Source: Phycisphaerae bacterium (GTDB lineage Bacteria > Planctomycetota > Phycisphaerae > Sedimentisphaerales > Anaerobacaceae). Taken from it: a stretch of DNA of 37,242 bases. Position 1 is the first letter of the stretch. Each line of letters begins with the position of its first letter. Location: positions 1-37,242 of the forward strand of contig JAUVVQ010000023.1 of the NCBI GenBank assembly GCA_030604525.1. Direction: 5' to 3'. The notes beneath the pieces were generated by a model that saw nothing but the letters and a program-made list of their open reading frames with translations, had not been told where the DNA came from and searched no databases. A program made the translations under genes and the position numbers. This document shows positions 11,081-19,577 of the stretch, in pieces.

Positions 11081-12285
11081 AATTTCGGAACATCATAATT
11101 GTTTTTCTATTCTTAGTATCAACCATAGTTGTTACGGCAAAAGAGTATTATGTAGCTCCTCTTGGAAAAGCTGATGCTGATGGAACGCAAAACAATCCTA
11201 TTAGCTGGAAGTTTTTTCAAGATAAGTTAAGCGACATTGGTGGTGGACATACGTTTATTTTCAAGTCGGGGATTTACACAGGACGACAAATAAATCTCTA
11301 TCCTCCCAATGCCGGCACACCTCAAAACCCGACTGTTTTGAAATCCGAGCAGAAGTATAAGGCCGTTCTGCATGGTTCCGTCGGTCATAATATATATGTC
11401 CGCAAGGGTTGTGAATGGGTTATAATTGACGGGTTTGAATCGAGTGGTGCAGATTTTACGGGAATTAAAAGCAATGCTGACTATACTGTAATAAGAAATT
11501 GTTGGATACATAACAATGCACAGGGGATAGAAGCTCATAATGTTAGTGGTACTGTAATAGAGAGGAATCTGATTGAATATAACGGACAGCATTTGCAGTT
11601 TGACCACGGGGTTTATGCTGATGGAACAAAATTAGTAATTAGAGATAATATAGTCAGATTCAATTCTTCATTTGGCTTACATCTTTATCCTGAAATATCG
11701 GGCAGTTATATCGAAAACAATTTGATTTATGGTAATGTAAGGTATGGTTTGCTATTGTTTTCTGATCCTAACACAGGTCATAATAAAATAATCAACAATT
11801 CGATAGTGCGTAATGGTGGGGGGATTGTTATAAGACATGGTAAAGCAGAGATTGTTTATAATAATATTATAGCAGATAATAATTATCTTTCGTGGCGATG
11901 GGACAGTACTTCTCTTGATGCGATAGCTATATCAAAGGACACAGATGTAAATTCCCTTGATATAGATTTTAACCTTTGTCGGCCTATGTGCAAACAGGCG
12001 GGTAAGCATAGTTTTGATAAAAAACCAGGCTTTCTCAATAATATGAAGTGTCTTTTTTATTTGAAGCCGGATAGCCCTGCTAAAGGCAAGGGGACTGTTA
12101 AGTATTACGCAAAAACAGACTTTTGGGGCAAAGAGAGAAAGGCACCTATTGATATTGGCTGCTTCTCGTTTAACGAAAATGTGATCAAAGATGCTTATCG
12201 TTCAGATTGGTATCTTGGATGGCCATTTCATAAAAGAGACATAAATGGTAGAAATGTAATAGTAAATTTATGGCAAAAACCATAA
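11077..12285 (+). CDS. Secreted right-handed parallel beta-helix protein
   Basis: This is a 402-residue exported protein. Residues 1-21 form a signal peptide (basic MKFR, a hydrophobic core, then TAKEYY). The mature N-terminus YYVAPLGKADADGTQNNPIS is the usual opening of DUF1565-like pectate-lyase-fold proteins. From about residue 95 to 300, short coils repeat with N-x-I/V-x-x-N patterns (YTVIRNCWIHNNAQGIEAHN, TVIERNLIEYNGQH, LVIRDNIVRFNSS, SYIENNLIYGN). Proteins of this fold cleave or modify acidic polysaccharides, but catalytic residues cannot be assigned here. Coupling to a WcaL-like glycosyltransferase makes it the positional counterpart of WcaM, a periplasmic beta-helix protein. It may trim or remodel the polymer during export. 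Confidence 0.82.
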   Translation: MKFRNIIIVFLFLVSTIVVTAKEYYVAPLGKADADGTQNNPISWKFFQDKLSDIGGGHTFIFKSGIYTGRQINLYPPNAGTPQNPTVLKSEQKYKAVLHGSVGHNIYVRKGCEWVIIDGFESSGADFTGIKSNADYTVIRNCWIHNNAQGIEAHNVSGTVIERNLIEYNGQHLQFDHGVYADGTKLVIRDNIVRFNSSFGLHLYPEISGSYIENNLIYGNVRYGLLLFSDPNTGHNKIINNSIVRNGGGIVIRHGKAEIVYNNIIADNNYLSWRWDSTSLDAIAISKDTDVNSLDIDFNLCRPMCKQAGKHSFDKKPGFLNNMKCLFYLKPDSPAKGKGTVKYYAKTDFWGKERKAPIDIGCFSFNENVIKDAYRSDWYLGWPFHKRDINGRNVIVNLWQKP

Positions 12286-12300
12286 CCACCGGTTAAATTT

Positions 12301-13542
12301 ATGCATATTCTTTATTTACATCAGCATTTTGCTGTTCCCAGTGGTTCGACGGGGACACGGTCTTATGAATTTGCCCGGCGGTGGGTAAAGGCAGGGCATA
12401 AGGTAACGTTAATTACAGGGTTTTATGATATCGGCGGGCTGGATAGCGGCGGTGGTCTTATTCAACGACAGAGAATCGAAGGTATAGAGGTAATCGTTGT
12501 CGGTAGTAAATATGGTAATAGAATGCCGTTCCGGCGGAGGATACTGTCGTTCGTTGCATTTATGTTTTTCAGCGTTATTGCAGGCCTGCGGGTTAAAAAT
12601 GTAGATGTGATTTATGCAACCAGCACTCCCCTGACGATTGGAATTCCAGCTATGATGCTGAAACTTTTCAAACGAATCCCTTTCGTGTTTGAAGTTCGTG
12701 ACCAATGGCCCGAAATCCCGATTGAATTAGGGATAATTAAAAATAAACTGTTTAAAAAAATTCTTCTATGGCTCGAAAAAACGATTTACACAAACAGTTC
12801 AGCTATTGTCGCCCTTTCTCCAGGAATAGCGGAGGGAATTAAAGATGTTACAGGAAACAGTAAGCCAATAACGATTGTGCCTAATTGCTCCGATTTGGAT
12901 GTGTTTCGACCGGACATTGATGGTTCACAGATTCGTAAGAAGTATGGATGGAAAGATAAATTCGTTCTTTTGCATTTTGGCGCTATGGGTAAGGCGAATG
13001 GTCTTGACTTCGTAGTTGATGCCGCGGAAAAGCTGGCAGAGGATAAGAATATACATTTTGTTTTGATTGGTGATGGTGGCGAAAAACAAAAGCTCAAAAG
13101 TAGAATTGCAAAAACAGGACTTGATAATATCGAAATACTTGATTCCGTAGCAAAAGCAGAATTGCCTTTTTGGATTGCAGCAACAGATGTATCAATAGTA
13201 ATATTCGCAGATTATCCGATTTTAGAACATAATTCTGCAAATAAGTTCTTCGATTCTTTAAGCGCAGGCAAACCCGTGTTTTTGAACTATTCCGGCTGGC
13301 AGAGGAAAGTTCTGGAAGATAATAATGCCGGGCTTGGAGGTGAGCTTTGTGATTTAGAGCAGTTCACCGCTAATGTTAGAAAATTATATGAAGACAAGGA
13401 ACTTGTCAATGAGATGTCCCGCAATGCCCGGAAAGCGGCAGAAACCAGTTTCAGTAGGGATATGTTAGCCGAAAGAGTTTTAGGTTTTATAAAGAAAACG
13501 ATTGTTAGGTTGAGGCGACAAAATTGTGAATTGGAAGATTAA
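12301..13542 (+). CDS. Family 4 glycosyltransferase (WbuB/WcaI-like)
   Basis: This is a 413-residue GT-B glycosyltransferase. The opening MHILYLHQHFAVPSGSTGTR with SYEFARRWVKAGHKVTLITG is characteristic of the WbuB/WcaI branch, which includes fucosamine and fucosyl transferases. VFEVRDQWPEIPIELG in the acceptor domain is also typical of that branch. The donor half shows KFVLLHFGAMGKANGLDFVV and HNSANKFFDSLSAGKPVFLN. A fucose donor is plausible because gmd-fcl are in the locus, but this is inference. The last 17 bases overlap the start of the following methyltransferase. A 44-base segment of its 3' end (13438-13481) recurs at 14478-14521 with four mismatches. The gene is less A/T-rich than those before it. 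Confidence 0.9.
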   Translation: MHILYLHQHFAVPSGSTGTRSYEFARRWVKAGHKVTLITGFYDIGGLDSGGGLIQRQRIEGIEVIVVGSKYGNRMPFRRRILSFVAFMFFSVIAGLRVKNVDVIYATSTPLTIGIPAMMLKLFKRIPFVFEVRDQWPEIPIELGIIKNKLFKKILLWLEKTIYTNSSAIVALSPGIAEGIKDVTGNSKPITIVPNCSDLDVFRPDIDGSQIRKKYGWKDKFVLLHFGAMGKANGLDFVVDAAEKLAEDKNIHFVLIGDGGEKQKLKSRIAKTGLDNIEILDSVAKAELPFWIAATDVSIVIFADYPILEHNSANKFFDSLSAGKPVFLNYSGWQRKVLEDNNAGLGGELCDLEQFTANVRKLYEDKELVNEMSRNARKAAETSFSRDMLAERVLGFIKKTIVRLRRQNCELED

Positions 13543-14464
13543 ATCACTTATACAAAATATTGTTTCCACTTTGCCTGATTCATTAAGTCATAAGGTATAT
13601 TATCAGATTCAGAGGAATTTGGGAGGGTTGAGAAAGGTAAATCCGACAAGCAGAATAATAGCTGGCATCAATATTTGTAAAAAGATACATGAATTTTCAG
13701 AAGTGGTTAAAAATAAAATATTTTTTGAAATAGGAACAGGAAGAAGATTAAATGTACCTTTAGTCTTTTATTTACTTGGAGCAAAAAAGGTAATAACCAT
13801 TGATTCAAATAATTACTTAAAGACCGAGCTTGTTAAAGAAGATATTCAATATATGAAGGATAATTATAAAGAAGTTGTATTATTATTTCAGGGAATGCAA
13901 TTGGATTTGAACAGGCTAAAAAATCTTCTTAACTTTTCATCAGGTAATTCGGATGTTCATGACATTATGAAATTTTGTAATATAGAATATATTGCACCCG
14001 GTGATGCTTCAAAAACAAATCTTCCAGATGCATCCGTTGATTTTCATATTTCCTATACGGTTTTTGAACATATTCCACTGGAAATCATTACGAATATATT
14101 ACGCGAAGGCAACCGTATTATTTCTAATAATGGTCTTTTTATCCATAAAATAGATTTTTCAGATCACTTCTCACATTCTGATAATTCGATTTCTCCAATT
14201 AATTTTCTTCAATATAACTATAAAAAGTGGAATAAATACGCCGGTAATAGATATATGTATATGAATAGATTACGTTTAGATGACTTTAAAGAATTATACA
14301 AGAAGCAGGGGCATGAATTATTAAACATTGAAGCTAATCAGGATGATTCTATTATGCAAGTTTTAAACGACCCTTCCTTTAGTATTGATAGTGGTTTTAA
14401 GGATAAACAAACTGATGTTTTATGTACGAAAGATGCATGGATAATATCGAAAAAAATATCCTGA
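13526..14464 (+). CDS. Class I SAM-dependent methyltransferase
   Basis: This 312-residue protein has a Rossmann-type methyltransferase core. FFEIGTGRRLNVPLVFYLLG near residue 70 is motif I, which binds S-adenosylmethionine. KVITIDSNNY ends strand 2 with an acidic residue. DASVDFHISYTVFEHIPLEI is the motif IV/post-IV region of the Methyltransf_11 type. It probably methylates a sugar of the polysaccharide. The start is GTG 13526, inside the 3' end of the preceding glycosyltransferase. The gene is more A/T-rich than both neighbours. It is followed immediately by a fragment homologous to the 3' end of the preceding gene, which indicates that it was inserted between an older glycosyltransferase and the gene at 14542. 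Confidence 0.8.
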   Translation: MNWKIKSLIQNIVSTLPDSLSHKVYYQIQRNLGGLRKVNPTSRIIAGINICKKIHEFSEVVKNKIFFEIGTGRRLNVPLVFYLLGAKKVITIDSNNYLKTELVKEDIQYMKDNYKEVVLLFQGMQLDLNRLKNLLNFSSGNSDVHDIMKFCNIEYIAPGDASKTNLPDASVDFHISYTVFEHIPLEIITNILREGNRIISNNGLFIHKIDFSDHFSHSDNSISPINFLQYNYKKWNKYAGNRYMYMNRLRLDDFKELYKKQGHELLNIEANQDDSIMQVLNDPSFSIDSGFKDKQTDVLCTKDAWIISKKIS

Positions 14465-14549
14465 GCTATTCCGGTTAGCAGAAACCAGTTTCAGCAGAGA
14501 TATGTTAGCTGAAATAGTTTTGCATGCATTGGAGAATGTTTATGAGTGA
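14463..14549 (+). pseudogene. Orphan 3' end of a family 4 glycosyltransferase (insertion scar)
   Basis: Read in the frame beginning at 14463, this stretch encodes AETSFSRDMLAEIVLHALEN and ends at TGA 14547-14549. The gene at 12301-13542 has AETSFSRDMLAERVLGFIKK near its own C-terminus. Forty of 44 bases match between 13438-13481 and 14478-14521. This fragment ends in the style of an ordinary GT4 C-terminus, and its stop overlaps the start of the next gene by eight bases (ATGAGTGA). It therefore looks like the ancestral end of the glycosyltransferase, stranded when the methyltransferase gene arrived. Confidence 0.7.
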
Positions 14550-15576
14550 ATTGCCTTTCGTAACTATTGTAATGCCTATTCGCAATGAAGCAGACTTTAT
14601 AGAACGAACTATCAGCAGCATCTTGGAGAATAACTACCCTGTAGACAGAATGGAGATACTGGTAGCCGATGGCTGCAGCGACGATGGGACACAGGATATT
14701 GTTAGGCGAATGGGCGAGATTGATTCGCGTATTAAGCTGCTTGAGAATAAAGGCAGAATTGTTTCGACTGGTTTAAATCTTGCTTTGAAACAATCTCATG
14801 GCGATATTTTTATCAGAATAGACGGTCATTGTGAAATACCCAGGTATTTCATAAAGAAATCAATTGCCTGCCTGAACGAACATCCTGAAGCTTGGGTGGT
14901 TGGCGGGTACTGGAAAACTGTTTCACGGGGATATATAGGAAAAGTTATTGCAGCTGCTACGCAGACGCGGTTTGGTGTTGGTAACGCCAGGCACCGACTT
15001 GGTGATTATGACGGATGGGTTGACACTGTGCCGTATGGCGCTCATCACCGGTGGATTTTAGAAAAGGTAGGTTATTTCGACGAGGAGCTTGTAAGAAATC
15101 AGGACGATGAGTTTAATATGAGAATTATTCTTGCTGGTGGCAAGATATGGCTTTCTAAAGATATATCATCAAAATATTATTCTCGCGGCTGTCTTTACAA
15201 ACTCTGGAAGCAGTATTTTCAGTATGGTTTCTGGCGTATCAGGACTATGCAAAAACACAAAAGACCTGCCAAGTTGAGGCAAGTCATTCCGTTGCTGTTT
15301 GTTCTTTCTTTGATATTATTAGCAGTGCTGTCATTTGTCTCTAAGTGGTTTGCATATTTGTTAGTATTTGAAGCTGGTCTTTATTTACTTGGCTTGGCGG
15401 CGGGAGCTGTTAGTGTCGGATTAGTTTCGGGTTTAAAGTATGCTGTTGTGTCACCGATAATTTTTGCTATATTACATTTCGGTTATGGGTTAGGCGGTAT
15501 CTGGGGATTTATCAGATTTATTGTTTTCGGTGGTAAAGGTATGGGTAAGGCTGAGGATTTTAAATTGTCGCGTTGA
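14542..15576 (+). CDS. Family 2 glycosyltransferase with C-terminal membrane helices (ExoA-like)
   Basis: This 344-residue protein begins MSELPFVTIVMPIRNEADFI, with ADGCSDDGTQDIV as the first acidic motif and FIRIDGHCEIP carrying the DxD-like site. RNQDDEFNMRI is the ED-type catalytic region and CLYKLWKQYFQYGFWRIRTM gives the Q-x-x-R-W-like region. Three or four hydrophobic helices occupy the last hundred residues. The arrangement resembles succinoglycan ExoA-type enzymes. ATG 14542 is chosen as the start because GGAG at 14531-14534 precedes it at good spacing; an ATG at 14524 lies inside the glycosyltransferase remnant. Confidence 0.87.
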   Translation: MSELPFVTIVMPIRNEADFIERTISSILENNYPVDRMEILVADGCSDDGTQDIVRRMGEIDSRIKLLENKGRIVSTGLNLALKQSHGDIFIRIDGHCEIPRYFIKKSIACLNEHPEAWVVGGYWKTVSRGYIGKVIAAATQTRFGVGNARHRLGDYDGWVDTVPYGAHHRWILEKVGYFDEELVRNQDDEFNMRIILAGGKIWLSKDISSKYYSRGCLYKLWKQYFQYGFWRIRTMQKHKRPAKLRQVIPLLFVLSLILLAVLSFVSKWFAYLLVFEAGLYLLGLAAGAVSVGLVSGLKYAVVSPIIFAILHFGYGLGGIWGFIRFIVFGGKGMGKAEDFKLSR

Positions 15577-15593
15577 TTTTTCTCGTGTGTATT

Positions 15594-16304
15594 ATGAACC
15601 AGTTAAATGAGAGTGAAAGAATTAAAATCGCTTATCAGAAACGTAAAGATAAGGGGTTATCAAAAAAGTACAGTTTATACAACAAAGCCAATATACACAT
15701 TGTTCAGGAACGTGAAAGAGTCCAGCTTTCAATGCTTGAAAACACTATTGGAAGTCTAACCAACAAGAGGATACTTGATATAGGGTGCGGGTGGGGCGGA
15801 ACTTTAAAACCATTTCTGTTTTATGGAGCAAAGATGGATAATTGTTACGGTATTGATATCCTGCAAGACAGAATTACTAAGGCAAAAAACGAGCTTCCGC
15901 AAGTGCATTTCGAATGCTGTTCGGCAGAAGATACATCTTTCCCGGGGGAAAGTTTTGACCTGGTTACTATGTTTACATGTTTGAGCAGCGTTCTCGATGA
16001 TAATATACGTGCCGATGTTTGCAGGAAGGCATTGGAAATGCTAAAACCGGGCGGCTGGGTATTGGTTTACGATTTTAGAGTAAATAATCCTAATAACAAA
16101 GATGTTAGAGCGGTAAAGCTTAATGAATTGCGGGAGTATTTTTCCGGTTGTGATTTTATATCAAAAAGATTAACTTTACTTCCGCCATTGGCTCGCAGGA
16201 TTGCTCCTGTTTCAACTTTAATTTGCTCTCTGCTGGAATTTCTGCCGTTTCTGAAAACACACAGAACGACAATGTTTCAGAAGCCCGTTAATAATAAAGG
16301 ATAA
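15594..16304 (+). CDS. Class I SAM-dependent methyltransferase
   Basis: This is a 236-residue protein with a clear Methyltransf_11/25 core. RILDIGCGWGGTLKPFLFYG is motif I for S-adenosylmethionine, YGIDILQDRITKAK is motif II, and FDLVTMFTCLSSVLDD and MLKPGGWVLVYDFR are motifs IV and VI. The C-terminal tail contains LLPPLARRIAPVSTLICSLL, a hydrophobic stretch that may touch the membrane or the lipid-linked substrate. ATG 15594 is preferred over a TTG at 15573 that overlaps the preceding gene, although neither has a strong ribosome site. It probably O- or N-methylates a sugar or a chain end. Confidence 0.85.
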   Translation: MNQLNESERIKIAYQKRKDKGLSKKYSLYNKANIHIVQERERVQLSMLENTIGSLTNKRILDIGCGWGGTLKPFLFYGAKMDNCYGIDILQDRITKAKNELPQVHFECCSAEDTSFPGESFDLVTMFTCLSSVLDDNIRADVCRKALEMLKPGGWVLVYDFRVNNPNNKDVRAVKLNELREYFSGCDFISKRLTLLPPLARRIAPVSTLICSLLEFLPFLKTHRTTMFQKPVNNKG

Positions 16305-16308
16305 AAAT

Positions 16309-17490
16309 ATGGCTGATGTTTTTTCCGCAAAGCAGAAATTCGAAAAATTGTTTAGTGAGTATTTTTCTGCCGAAGCGGCCTTTGCTTTTTGGAAAGGTCG
16401 TGTTGCTTTATATGCGATATTAAAGGTTCTTGGTGTGGGTGAAGGTGATGAGGTGATATTGCCCGGTTATACCTGTGTTATGGATGTTAACCCTATAGCT
16501 TATGTAGGTGCTAAAAGTGTGTTTGTTGATATTAAGCCGGATACTTACAATTTCAATACGCAACTATTAGAAAATAAAATCACACTCAATACCAAAGCTA
16601 TTATTGCTCAGCATACTTACGGTTATCCTTGTGATATGGATGCCGTAATGCAAATAGCGAGAAAGCATAATATCCCTGTTATTGAAGACTGCTGCCTTTC
16701 GTTCGGTTCGAAATATAAAGGCAAAACTGTCGGAACTTTTGGGAAAGCGGCATACTTTTCCTTTCAGTGGAATAAGCCTTTCACTACCGGCTTGGGCGGT
16801 ATGGTAATAACAAACGATAGTGAATTGGCGAAAGATATTGAACAATTGTGCAGGAAAGAATTAGTTAAGCCGGGATTTTGCGAAACTGCAATGCTGGCTG
16901 CTCAACTGGCAGTTTACAGAGCGTTTATTTATCCCCGCACCACTGCTCTTGCACAAACAGTTTTCAGGTATCTTACAAAAAAAGGTGCGGTAGTCGGTTC
17001 TTCTTCAACTTGCGAATTTCAACCTGAAATACCCGGCAATTTCTTTAAGGCTATGAGCTGTGTACAAGCCAAATCCGGAATCAGGCAGTTGAGAAAGATA
17101 GAAACTAATATAGCTCACCGCAAGAAAACGGCAAAGCTTTATGATAAGTTACTTTCTGAAAAAGGCTGGGACATCAGGGATTATGACGAGAACGTTATGG
17201 AGCCGGTAATGGTCAGGTATCCTGTTCGGATAAAAGAAAAGGACAAAGCCCTTGTGAAAGCTGCAAGGGCAGGCATTGAGCTTGGCAGCTGGTTCGAGTG
17301 CCCATTGCATCCTATTGAGACTCCTATGCAGATGTATGGTTATGAAACAGGTATGTGTCCAGAATCTGAAAAAGCAAGTAAAGAAGTTGTCAATCTTCCA
17401 GTTCATCCAAGAGTTTCTGAAAAAACGGTAGAAAAAACAGTTGATTTCATTACCCAATTTACTCCAGCGTTTAAAGAAATTAGAAGTTAA
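16309..17490 (+). CDS. DegT/DnrJ/EryC1/StrS-family PLP aminotransferase
   Basis: This 393-residue protein belongs to the sugar aminotransferase family. EGDEVILPGYTCVMDVNPIA and GAKSVFVDIKPDTYNFN are the usual cofactor-side blocks. IPVIEDCCLSFGSKYKGKTV contains the Asp that contacts the PLP ring nitrogen. Lys156 in FQWNKPFTTGLGG is the expected Schiff-base lysine, so the protein should be active as an aminotransferase. The family makes amino sugars from keto-sugar nucleotides, with glutamate as usual donor. AAAGGA lies just before the ATG. This is the last gene of the A/T-rich interior. It is only distantly similar to the second family member at 17730. Confidence 0.85.
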   Translation: MADVFSAKQKFEKLFSEYFSAEAAFAFWKGRVALYAILKVLGVGEGDEVILPGYTCVMDVNPIAYVGAKSVFVDIKPDTYNFNTQLLENKITLNTKAIIAQHTYGYPCDMDAVMQIARKHNIPVIEDCCLSFGSKYKGKTVGTFGKAAYFSFQWNKPFTTGLGGMVITNDSELAKDIEQLCRKELVKPGFCETAMLAAQLAVYRAFIYPRTTALAQTVFRYLTKKGAVVGSSSTCEFQPEIPGNFFKAMSCVQAKSGIRQLRKIETNIAHRKKTAKLYDKLLSEKGWDIRDYDENVMEPVMVRYPVRIKEKDKALVKAARAGIELGSWFECPLHPIETPMQMYGYETGMCPESEKASKEVVNLPVHPRVSEKTVEKTVDFITQFTPAFKEIRS

Positions 17491-17506
17491 TCGCAGATTA
17501 AAAAAT

Positions 17507-17534
17507 AATAGTCAATAGCAAGTAGCCAGTAGCT
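17507..17534 (+). repeat. Heptanucleotide repeat array, right cassette border
   Basis: Four 7-mers stand head to tail: aatagtc-aatagca-agtagcc-agtagct. They are the same degenerate unit seen at 2144-2253. AATAGC (17514-17519) and GCTATT (17532-17537) can also pair as a small hairpin. The array starts 16 bases after the aminotransferase stop and closes the A/T-rich block. Confidence 0.75.
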
Positions 17535-17647
17535 ATTGAGCAAATCAGCACGTAAGCAATAACCTTATCATCTCCATCCTTATTCCATTCAAATATGCTG
17601 TCACAGCAAAAAACGACCATTGTCAAAAAACTTCTGAACTAAAAAAG

Positions 17648-17676
17648 TTGCTTCAAAAACACCGATAGCTTATATT
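17648..17676 (+). promoter_or_regulatory. Candidate sigma70-type promoter for the second aminotransferase
   Basis: TTGCTT (17648-17653) and TATATT (17671-17676) stand 17 bases apart, 54 bases before the ATG at 17730. The -35 box is only a partial match. A promoter here fits the break in codon use between the A/T-rich cassette and the conserved right end of the locus. Confidence 0.45.
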
Positions 17677-17729
17677 CTCGTTAGTACAGAAAATTTACAA
17701 AACTAAAGCTTGTTAAAAAGGAAAAATAT

Positions 17730-18830
17730 ATGCAGGTACCTCTGCTGGACCTAAAAGCGCAGTACGCAGCGATAAAAAAAGAGATGCTGGCAGCCGTCAA
17801 CGAAGTCCTCGAAACTCAGCGATGTATCGGCGGACCAAAAGTAGAACAACTCGAAAACCAAATCGCAAAAGTATCCGATTGCAAATTCGCCGTAGGTGTC
17901 TCAAGCGGAACAGATGCCATTCTCTCTGTGCTGATGGCACTGGACATCGGGCCTGGTGACGAAGTAATCACCACCCCTTTCACCTTCTTCGCAACCGCCG
18001 GCTCCATCGCACGCCTCGGAGCGAAACCGGTTTTCGTTGACATCAACCCCGAAACATACAACATCGACCCCGCAAAAATCGAAAACGCAATTACCGAAAA
18101 CACGAAAGCAGTTATCCCCGTCCACCTCTTCGGACAAATAGCCGATATGGACCCCATTATGGAAATCGCAAAAAAACATAATCTCTATGTCATCGAAGAC
18201 GCCGCCCAGGCAATCTCAAGCCAATACAAAAACAAGAAGGCCGGCTCCTTCGGCATCGCCGGTTGCTTCAGCTTCTTTCCCTCCAAAAATCTCGGCGGCA
18301 TCGGTGACGGCGGAATGGTCGTTACAAACGAAAAAACACTCTACGAAAAACTGCTCATACTTAGAAACCACGGAATGAAACCAAAATATTACCACCACTG
18401 TATTGGCGGAAACTTCCGGCTCGACTCCATCCAGGCCGCCGCACTGCTCGCAAAACTCCCGCACCTCGATGAATGGTCACAGGCCAGAAGAAAAAATGCC
18501 AAATATTACAACGAAAAATTCCAAAACACCCCCGTAAAAACCCCGTATATATCTGATGACTGCCTCTCCATCTTCAACCAGTACTGCATAAGAATTCCAA
18601 ACCGGGACAAGACCGTCGAATGCCTGCAAAAAAATGATATCGGCTGCGCAATTTATTATCCCGTTCCCCTGCATTTGCAACCGTGCTTCAAATATCTCGG
18701 CTGGGCAAAAGGCGACTTCCAAAACGCCGAAAAAGCCGCAAATGAACTAATGGCAATACCCATTTATCCTGAGCTCACCGACGAAATGAAAGTTTTTGTT
18801 GCAGATACAATTATTGATTTCCTAAGCTGA
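17730..18830 (+). CDS. DegT/DnrJ/EryC1/StrS-family sugar aminotransferase
   Basis: This is a 366-residue PLP enzyme of the sugar aminotransferase family. The N-terminus MQVPLLDLKAQYAAIKKEML is the standard opening. SSGTDAILSVLMALDIGPGD holds the phosphate-binding segment, VIEDAAQAISSQYKNKKAGS the PLP-contacting Asp, and Lys186 in SFFPSKNLGGIGDGG is the Schiff-base lysine. NFRLDSIQAAALLAKLPHLD and the C-terminal GCAIYYPVPLHLQ block match WecE/FdtB/ArnB-type enzymes. AAGGA precedes the ATG. Codon use matches gmd-fcl. Because Gmd makes GDP-4-keto-6-deoxymannose, a perosamine-type product is possible, but substrate cannot be read from sequence. Confidence 0.92.
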   Translation: MQVPLLDLKAQYAAIKKEMLAAVNEVLETQRCIGGPKVEQLENQIAKVSDCKFAVGVSSGTDAILSVLMALDIGPGDEVITTPFTFFATAGSIARLGAKPVFVDINPETYNIDPAKIENAITENTKAVIPVHLFGQIADMDPIMEIAKKHNLYVIEDAAQAISSQYKNKKAGSFGIAGCFSFFPSKNLGGIGDGGMVVTNEKTLYEKLLILRNHGMKPKYYHHCIGGNFRLDSIQAAALLAKLPHLDEWSQARRKNAKYYNEKFQNTPVKTPYISDDCLSIFNQYCIRIPNRDKTVECLQKNDIGCAIYYPVPLHLQPCFKYLGWAKGDFQNAEKAANELMAIPIYPELTDEMKVFVADTIIDFLS

Positions 18831-18846
18831 TGTTGGCTGGCTTGTA

Positions 18847-19449
18847 ATGAAAAGACTGCTCGACATTCTAATATCGTTACCGTCGATAATATTGTTGTCG
18901 CCGGTTTTGGTTTTCATTATCCTGGTCATAAAACTCACCGGCAAAGGACGAGCAATCTTCAAACAACAAAGAGCGGGGAAAAACGGCAAACCGTTCACCT
19001 TCTATAAATTCCGGACAATGAAAACCGACGCCGACCCTTTCGGACCAAGCCCCAAATCCGCTAACGACCCGCGACTGACAAAAATCGGCAAATTCCTCCG
19101 AGAGTCCTCACTCGATGAGCTGCCGCAGTTACTGAACGTCTTAAAAGCAGATATGAGCATCGTCGGACCAAGACCTTTATACCTCGAACAAATAGAAGAA
19201 TGGAACGAAAGACAAAAAAAACGCCTCCTCGTAAAACCGGGACTCACAGGACTCGCACAAATCTCCGGCAGAGCCGAGCTTACTAAGGAGGAAAAACTCG
19301 AGCTTGATGTGCAATATGTCGAATCCGCTTCTCTGCTTCTCGATATCAAAATTATCCTTGCTACATTCAAGCAAATCTTCATCGGAAAAGCCATCTACGA
19401 AAAAAAGTACTCACAAAAAGAGGACACACGCGGACAAAGCAAGAAATAA
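18847..19449 (+). CDS. Monotopic phosphoglycosyl transferase (PglC/WcaJ C-terminal type)
   Basis: This 200-residue protein consists only of the bacterial sugar transferase catalytic domain. It transfers a sugar-1-phosphate from a nucleotide sugar to undecaprenyl phosphate and so starts repeat-unit synthesis. One re-entrant hydrophobic segment lies near residues 8-30 (LISLPSIILLSPVLVFIILV). KQQRAGKNGKPFTFYKFRTM follows, then the catalytic Asp90-Glu91 pair in SSLDELPQL, then IVGPRPL and KPGLTGLAQISGR. It lacks the N-terminal membrane domain of WcaJ/WbaP and so matches the short PglC form. It starts 16 bases after the aminotransferase stop. The C-terminus is a lysine-rich tail. Confidence 0.93.
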   Translation: MKRLLDILISLPSIILLSPVLVFIILVIKLTGKGRAIFKQQRAGKNGKPFTFYKFRTMKTDADPFGPSPKSANDPRLTKIGKFLRESSLDELPQLLNVLKADMSIVGPRPLYLEQIEEWNERQKKRLLVKPGLTGLAQISGRAELTKEEKLELDVQYVESASLLLDIKIILATFKQIFIGKAIYEKKYSQKEDTRGQSKK

Positions 19450-19577
19450 CTCACCCATTAAAATCCTTCCCAATCTCCCCCCGCCCCCCACCAATCCCCA
19501 TAACCATATCACCTCCCCAAAACCATATCATTGACTTCGCCGCTCCGCCTGCGAAAGGGCTAAAGTAACTCCGCAGC

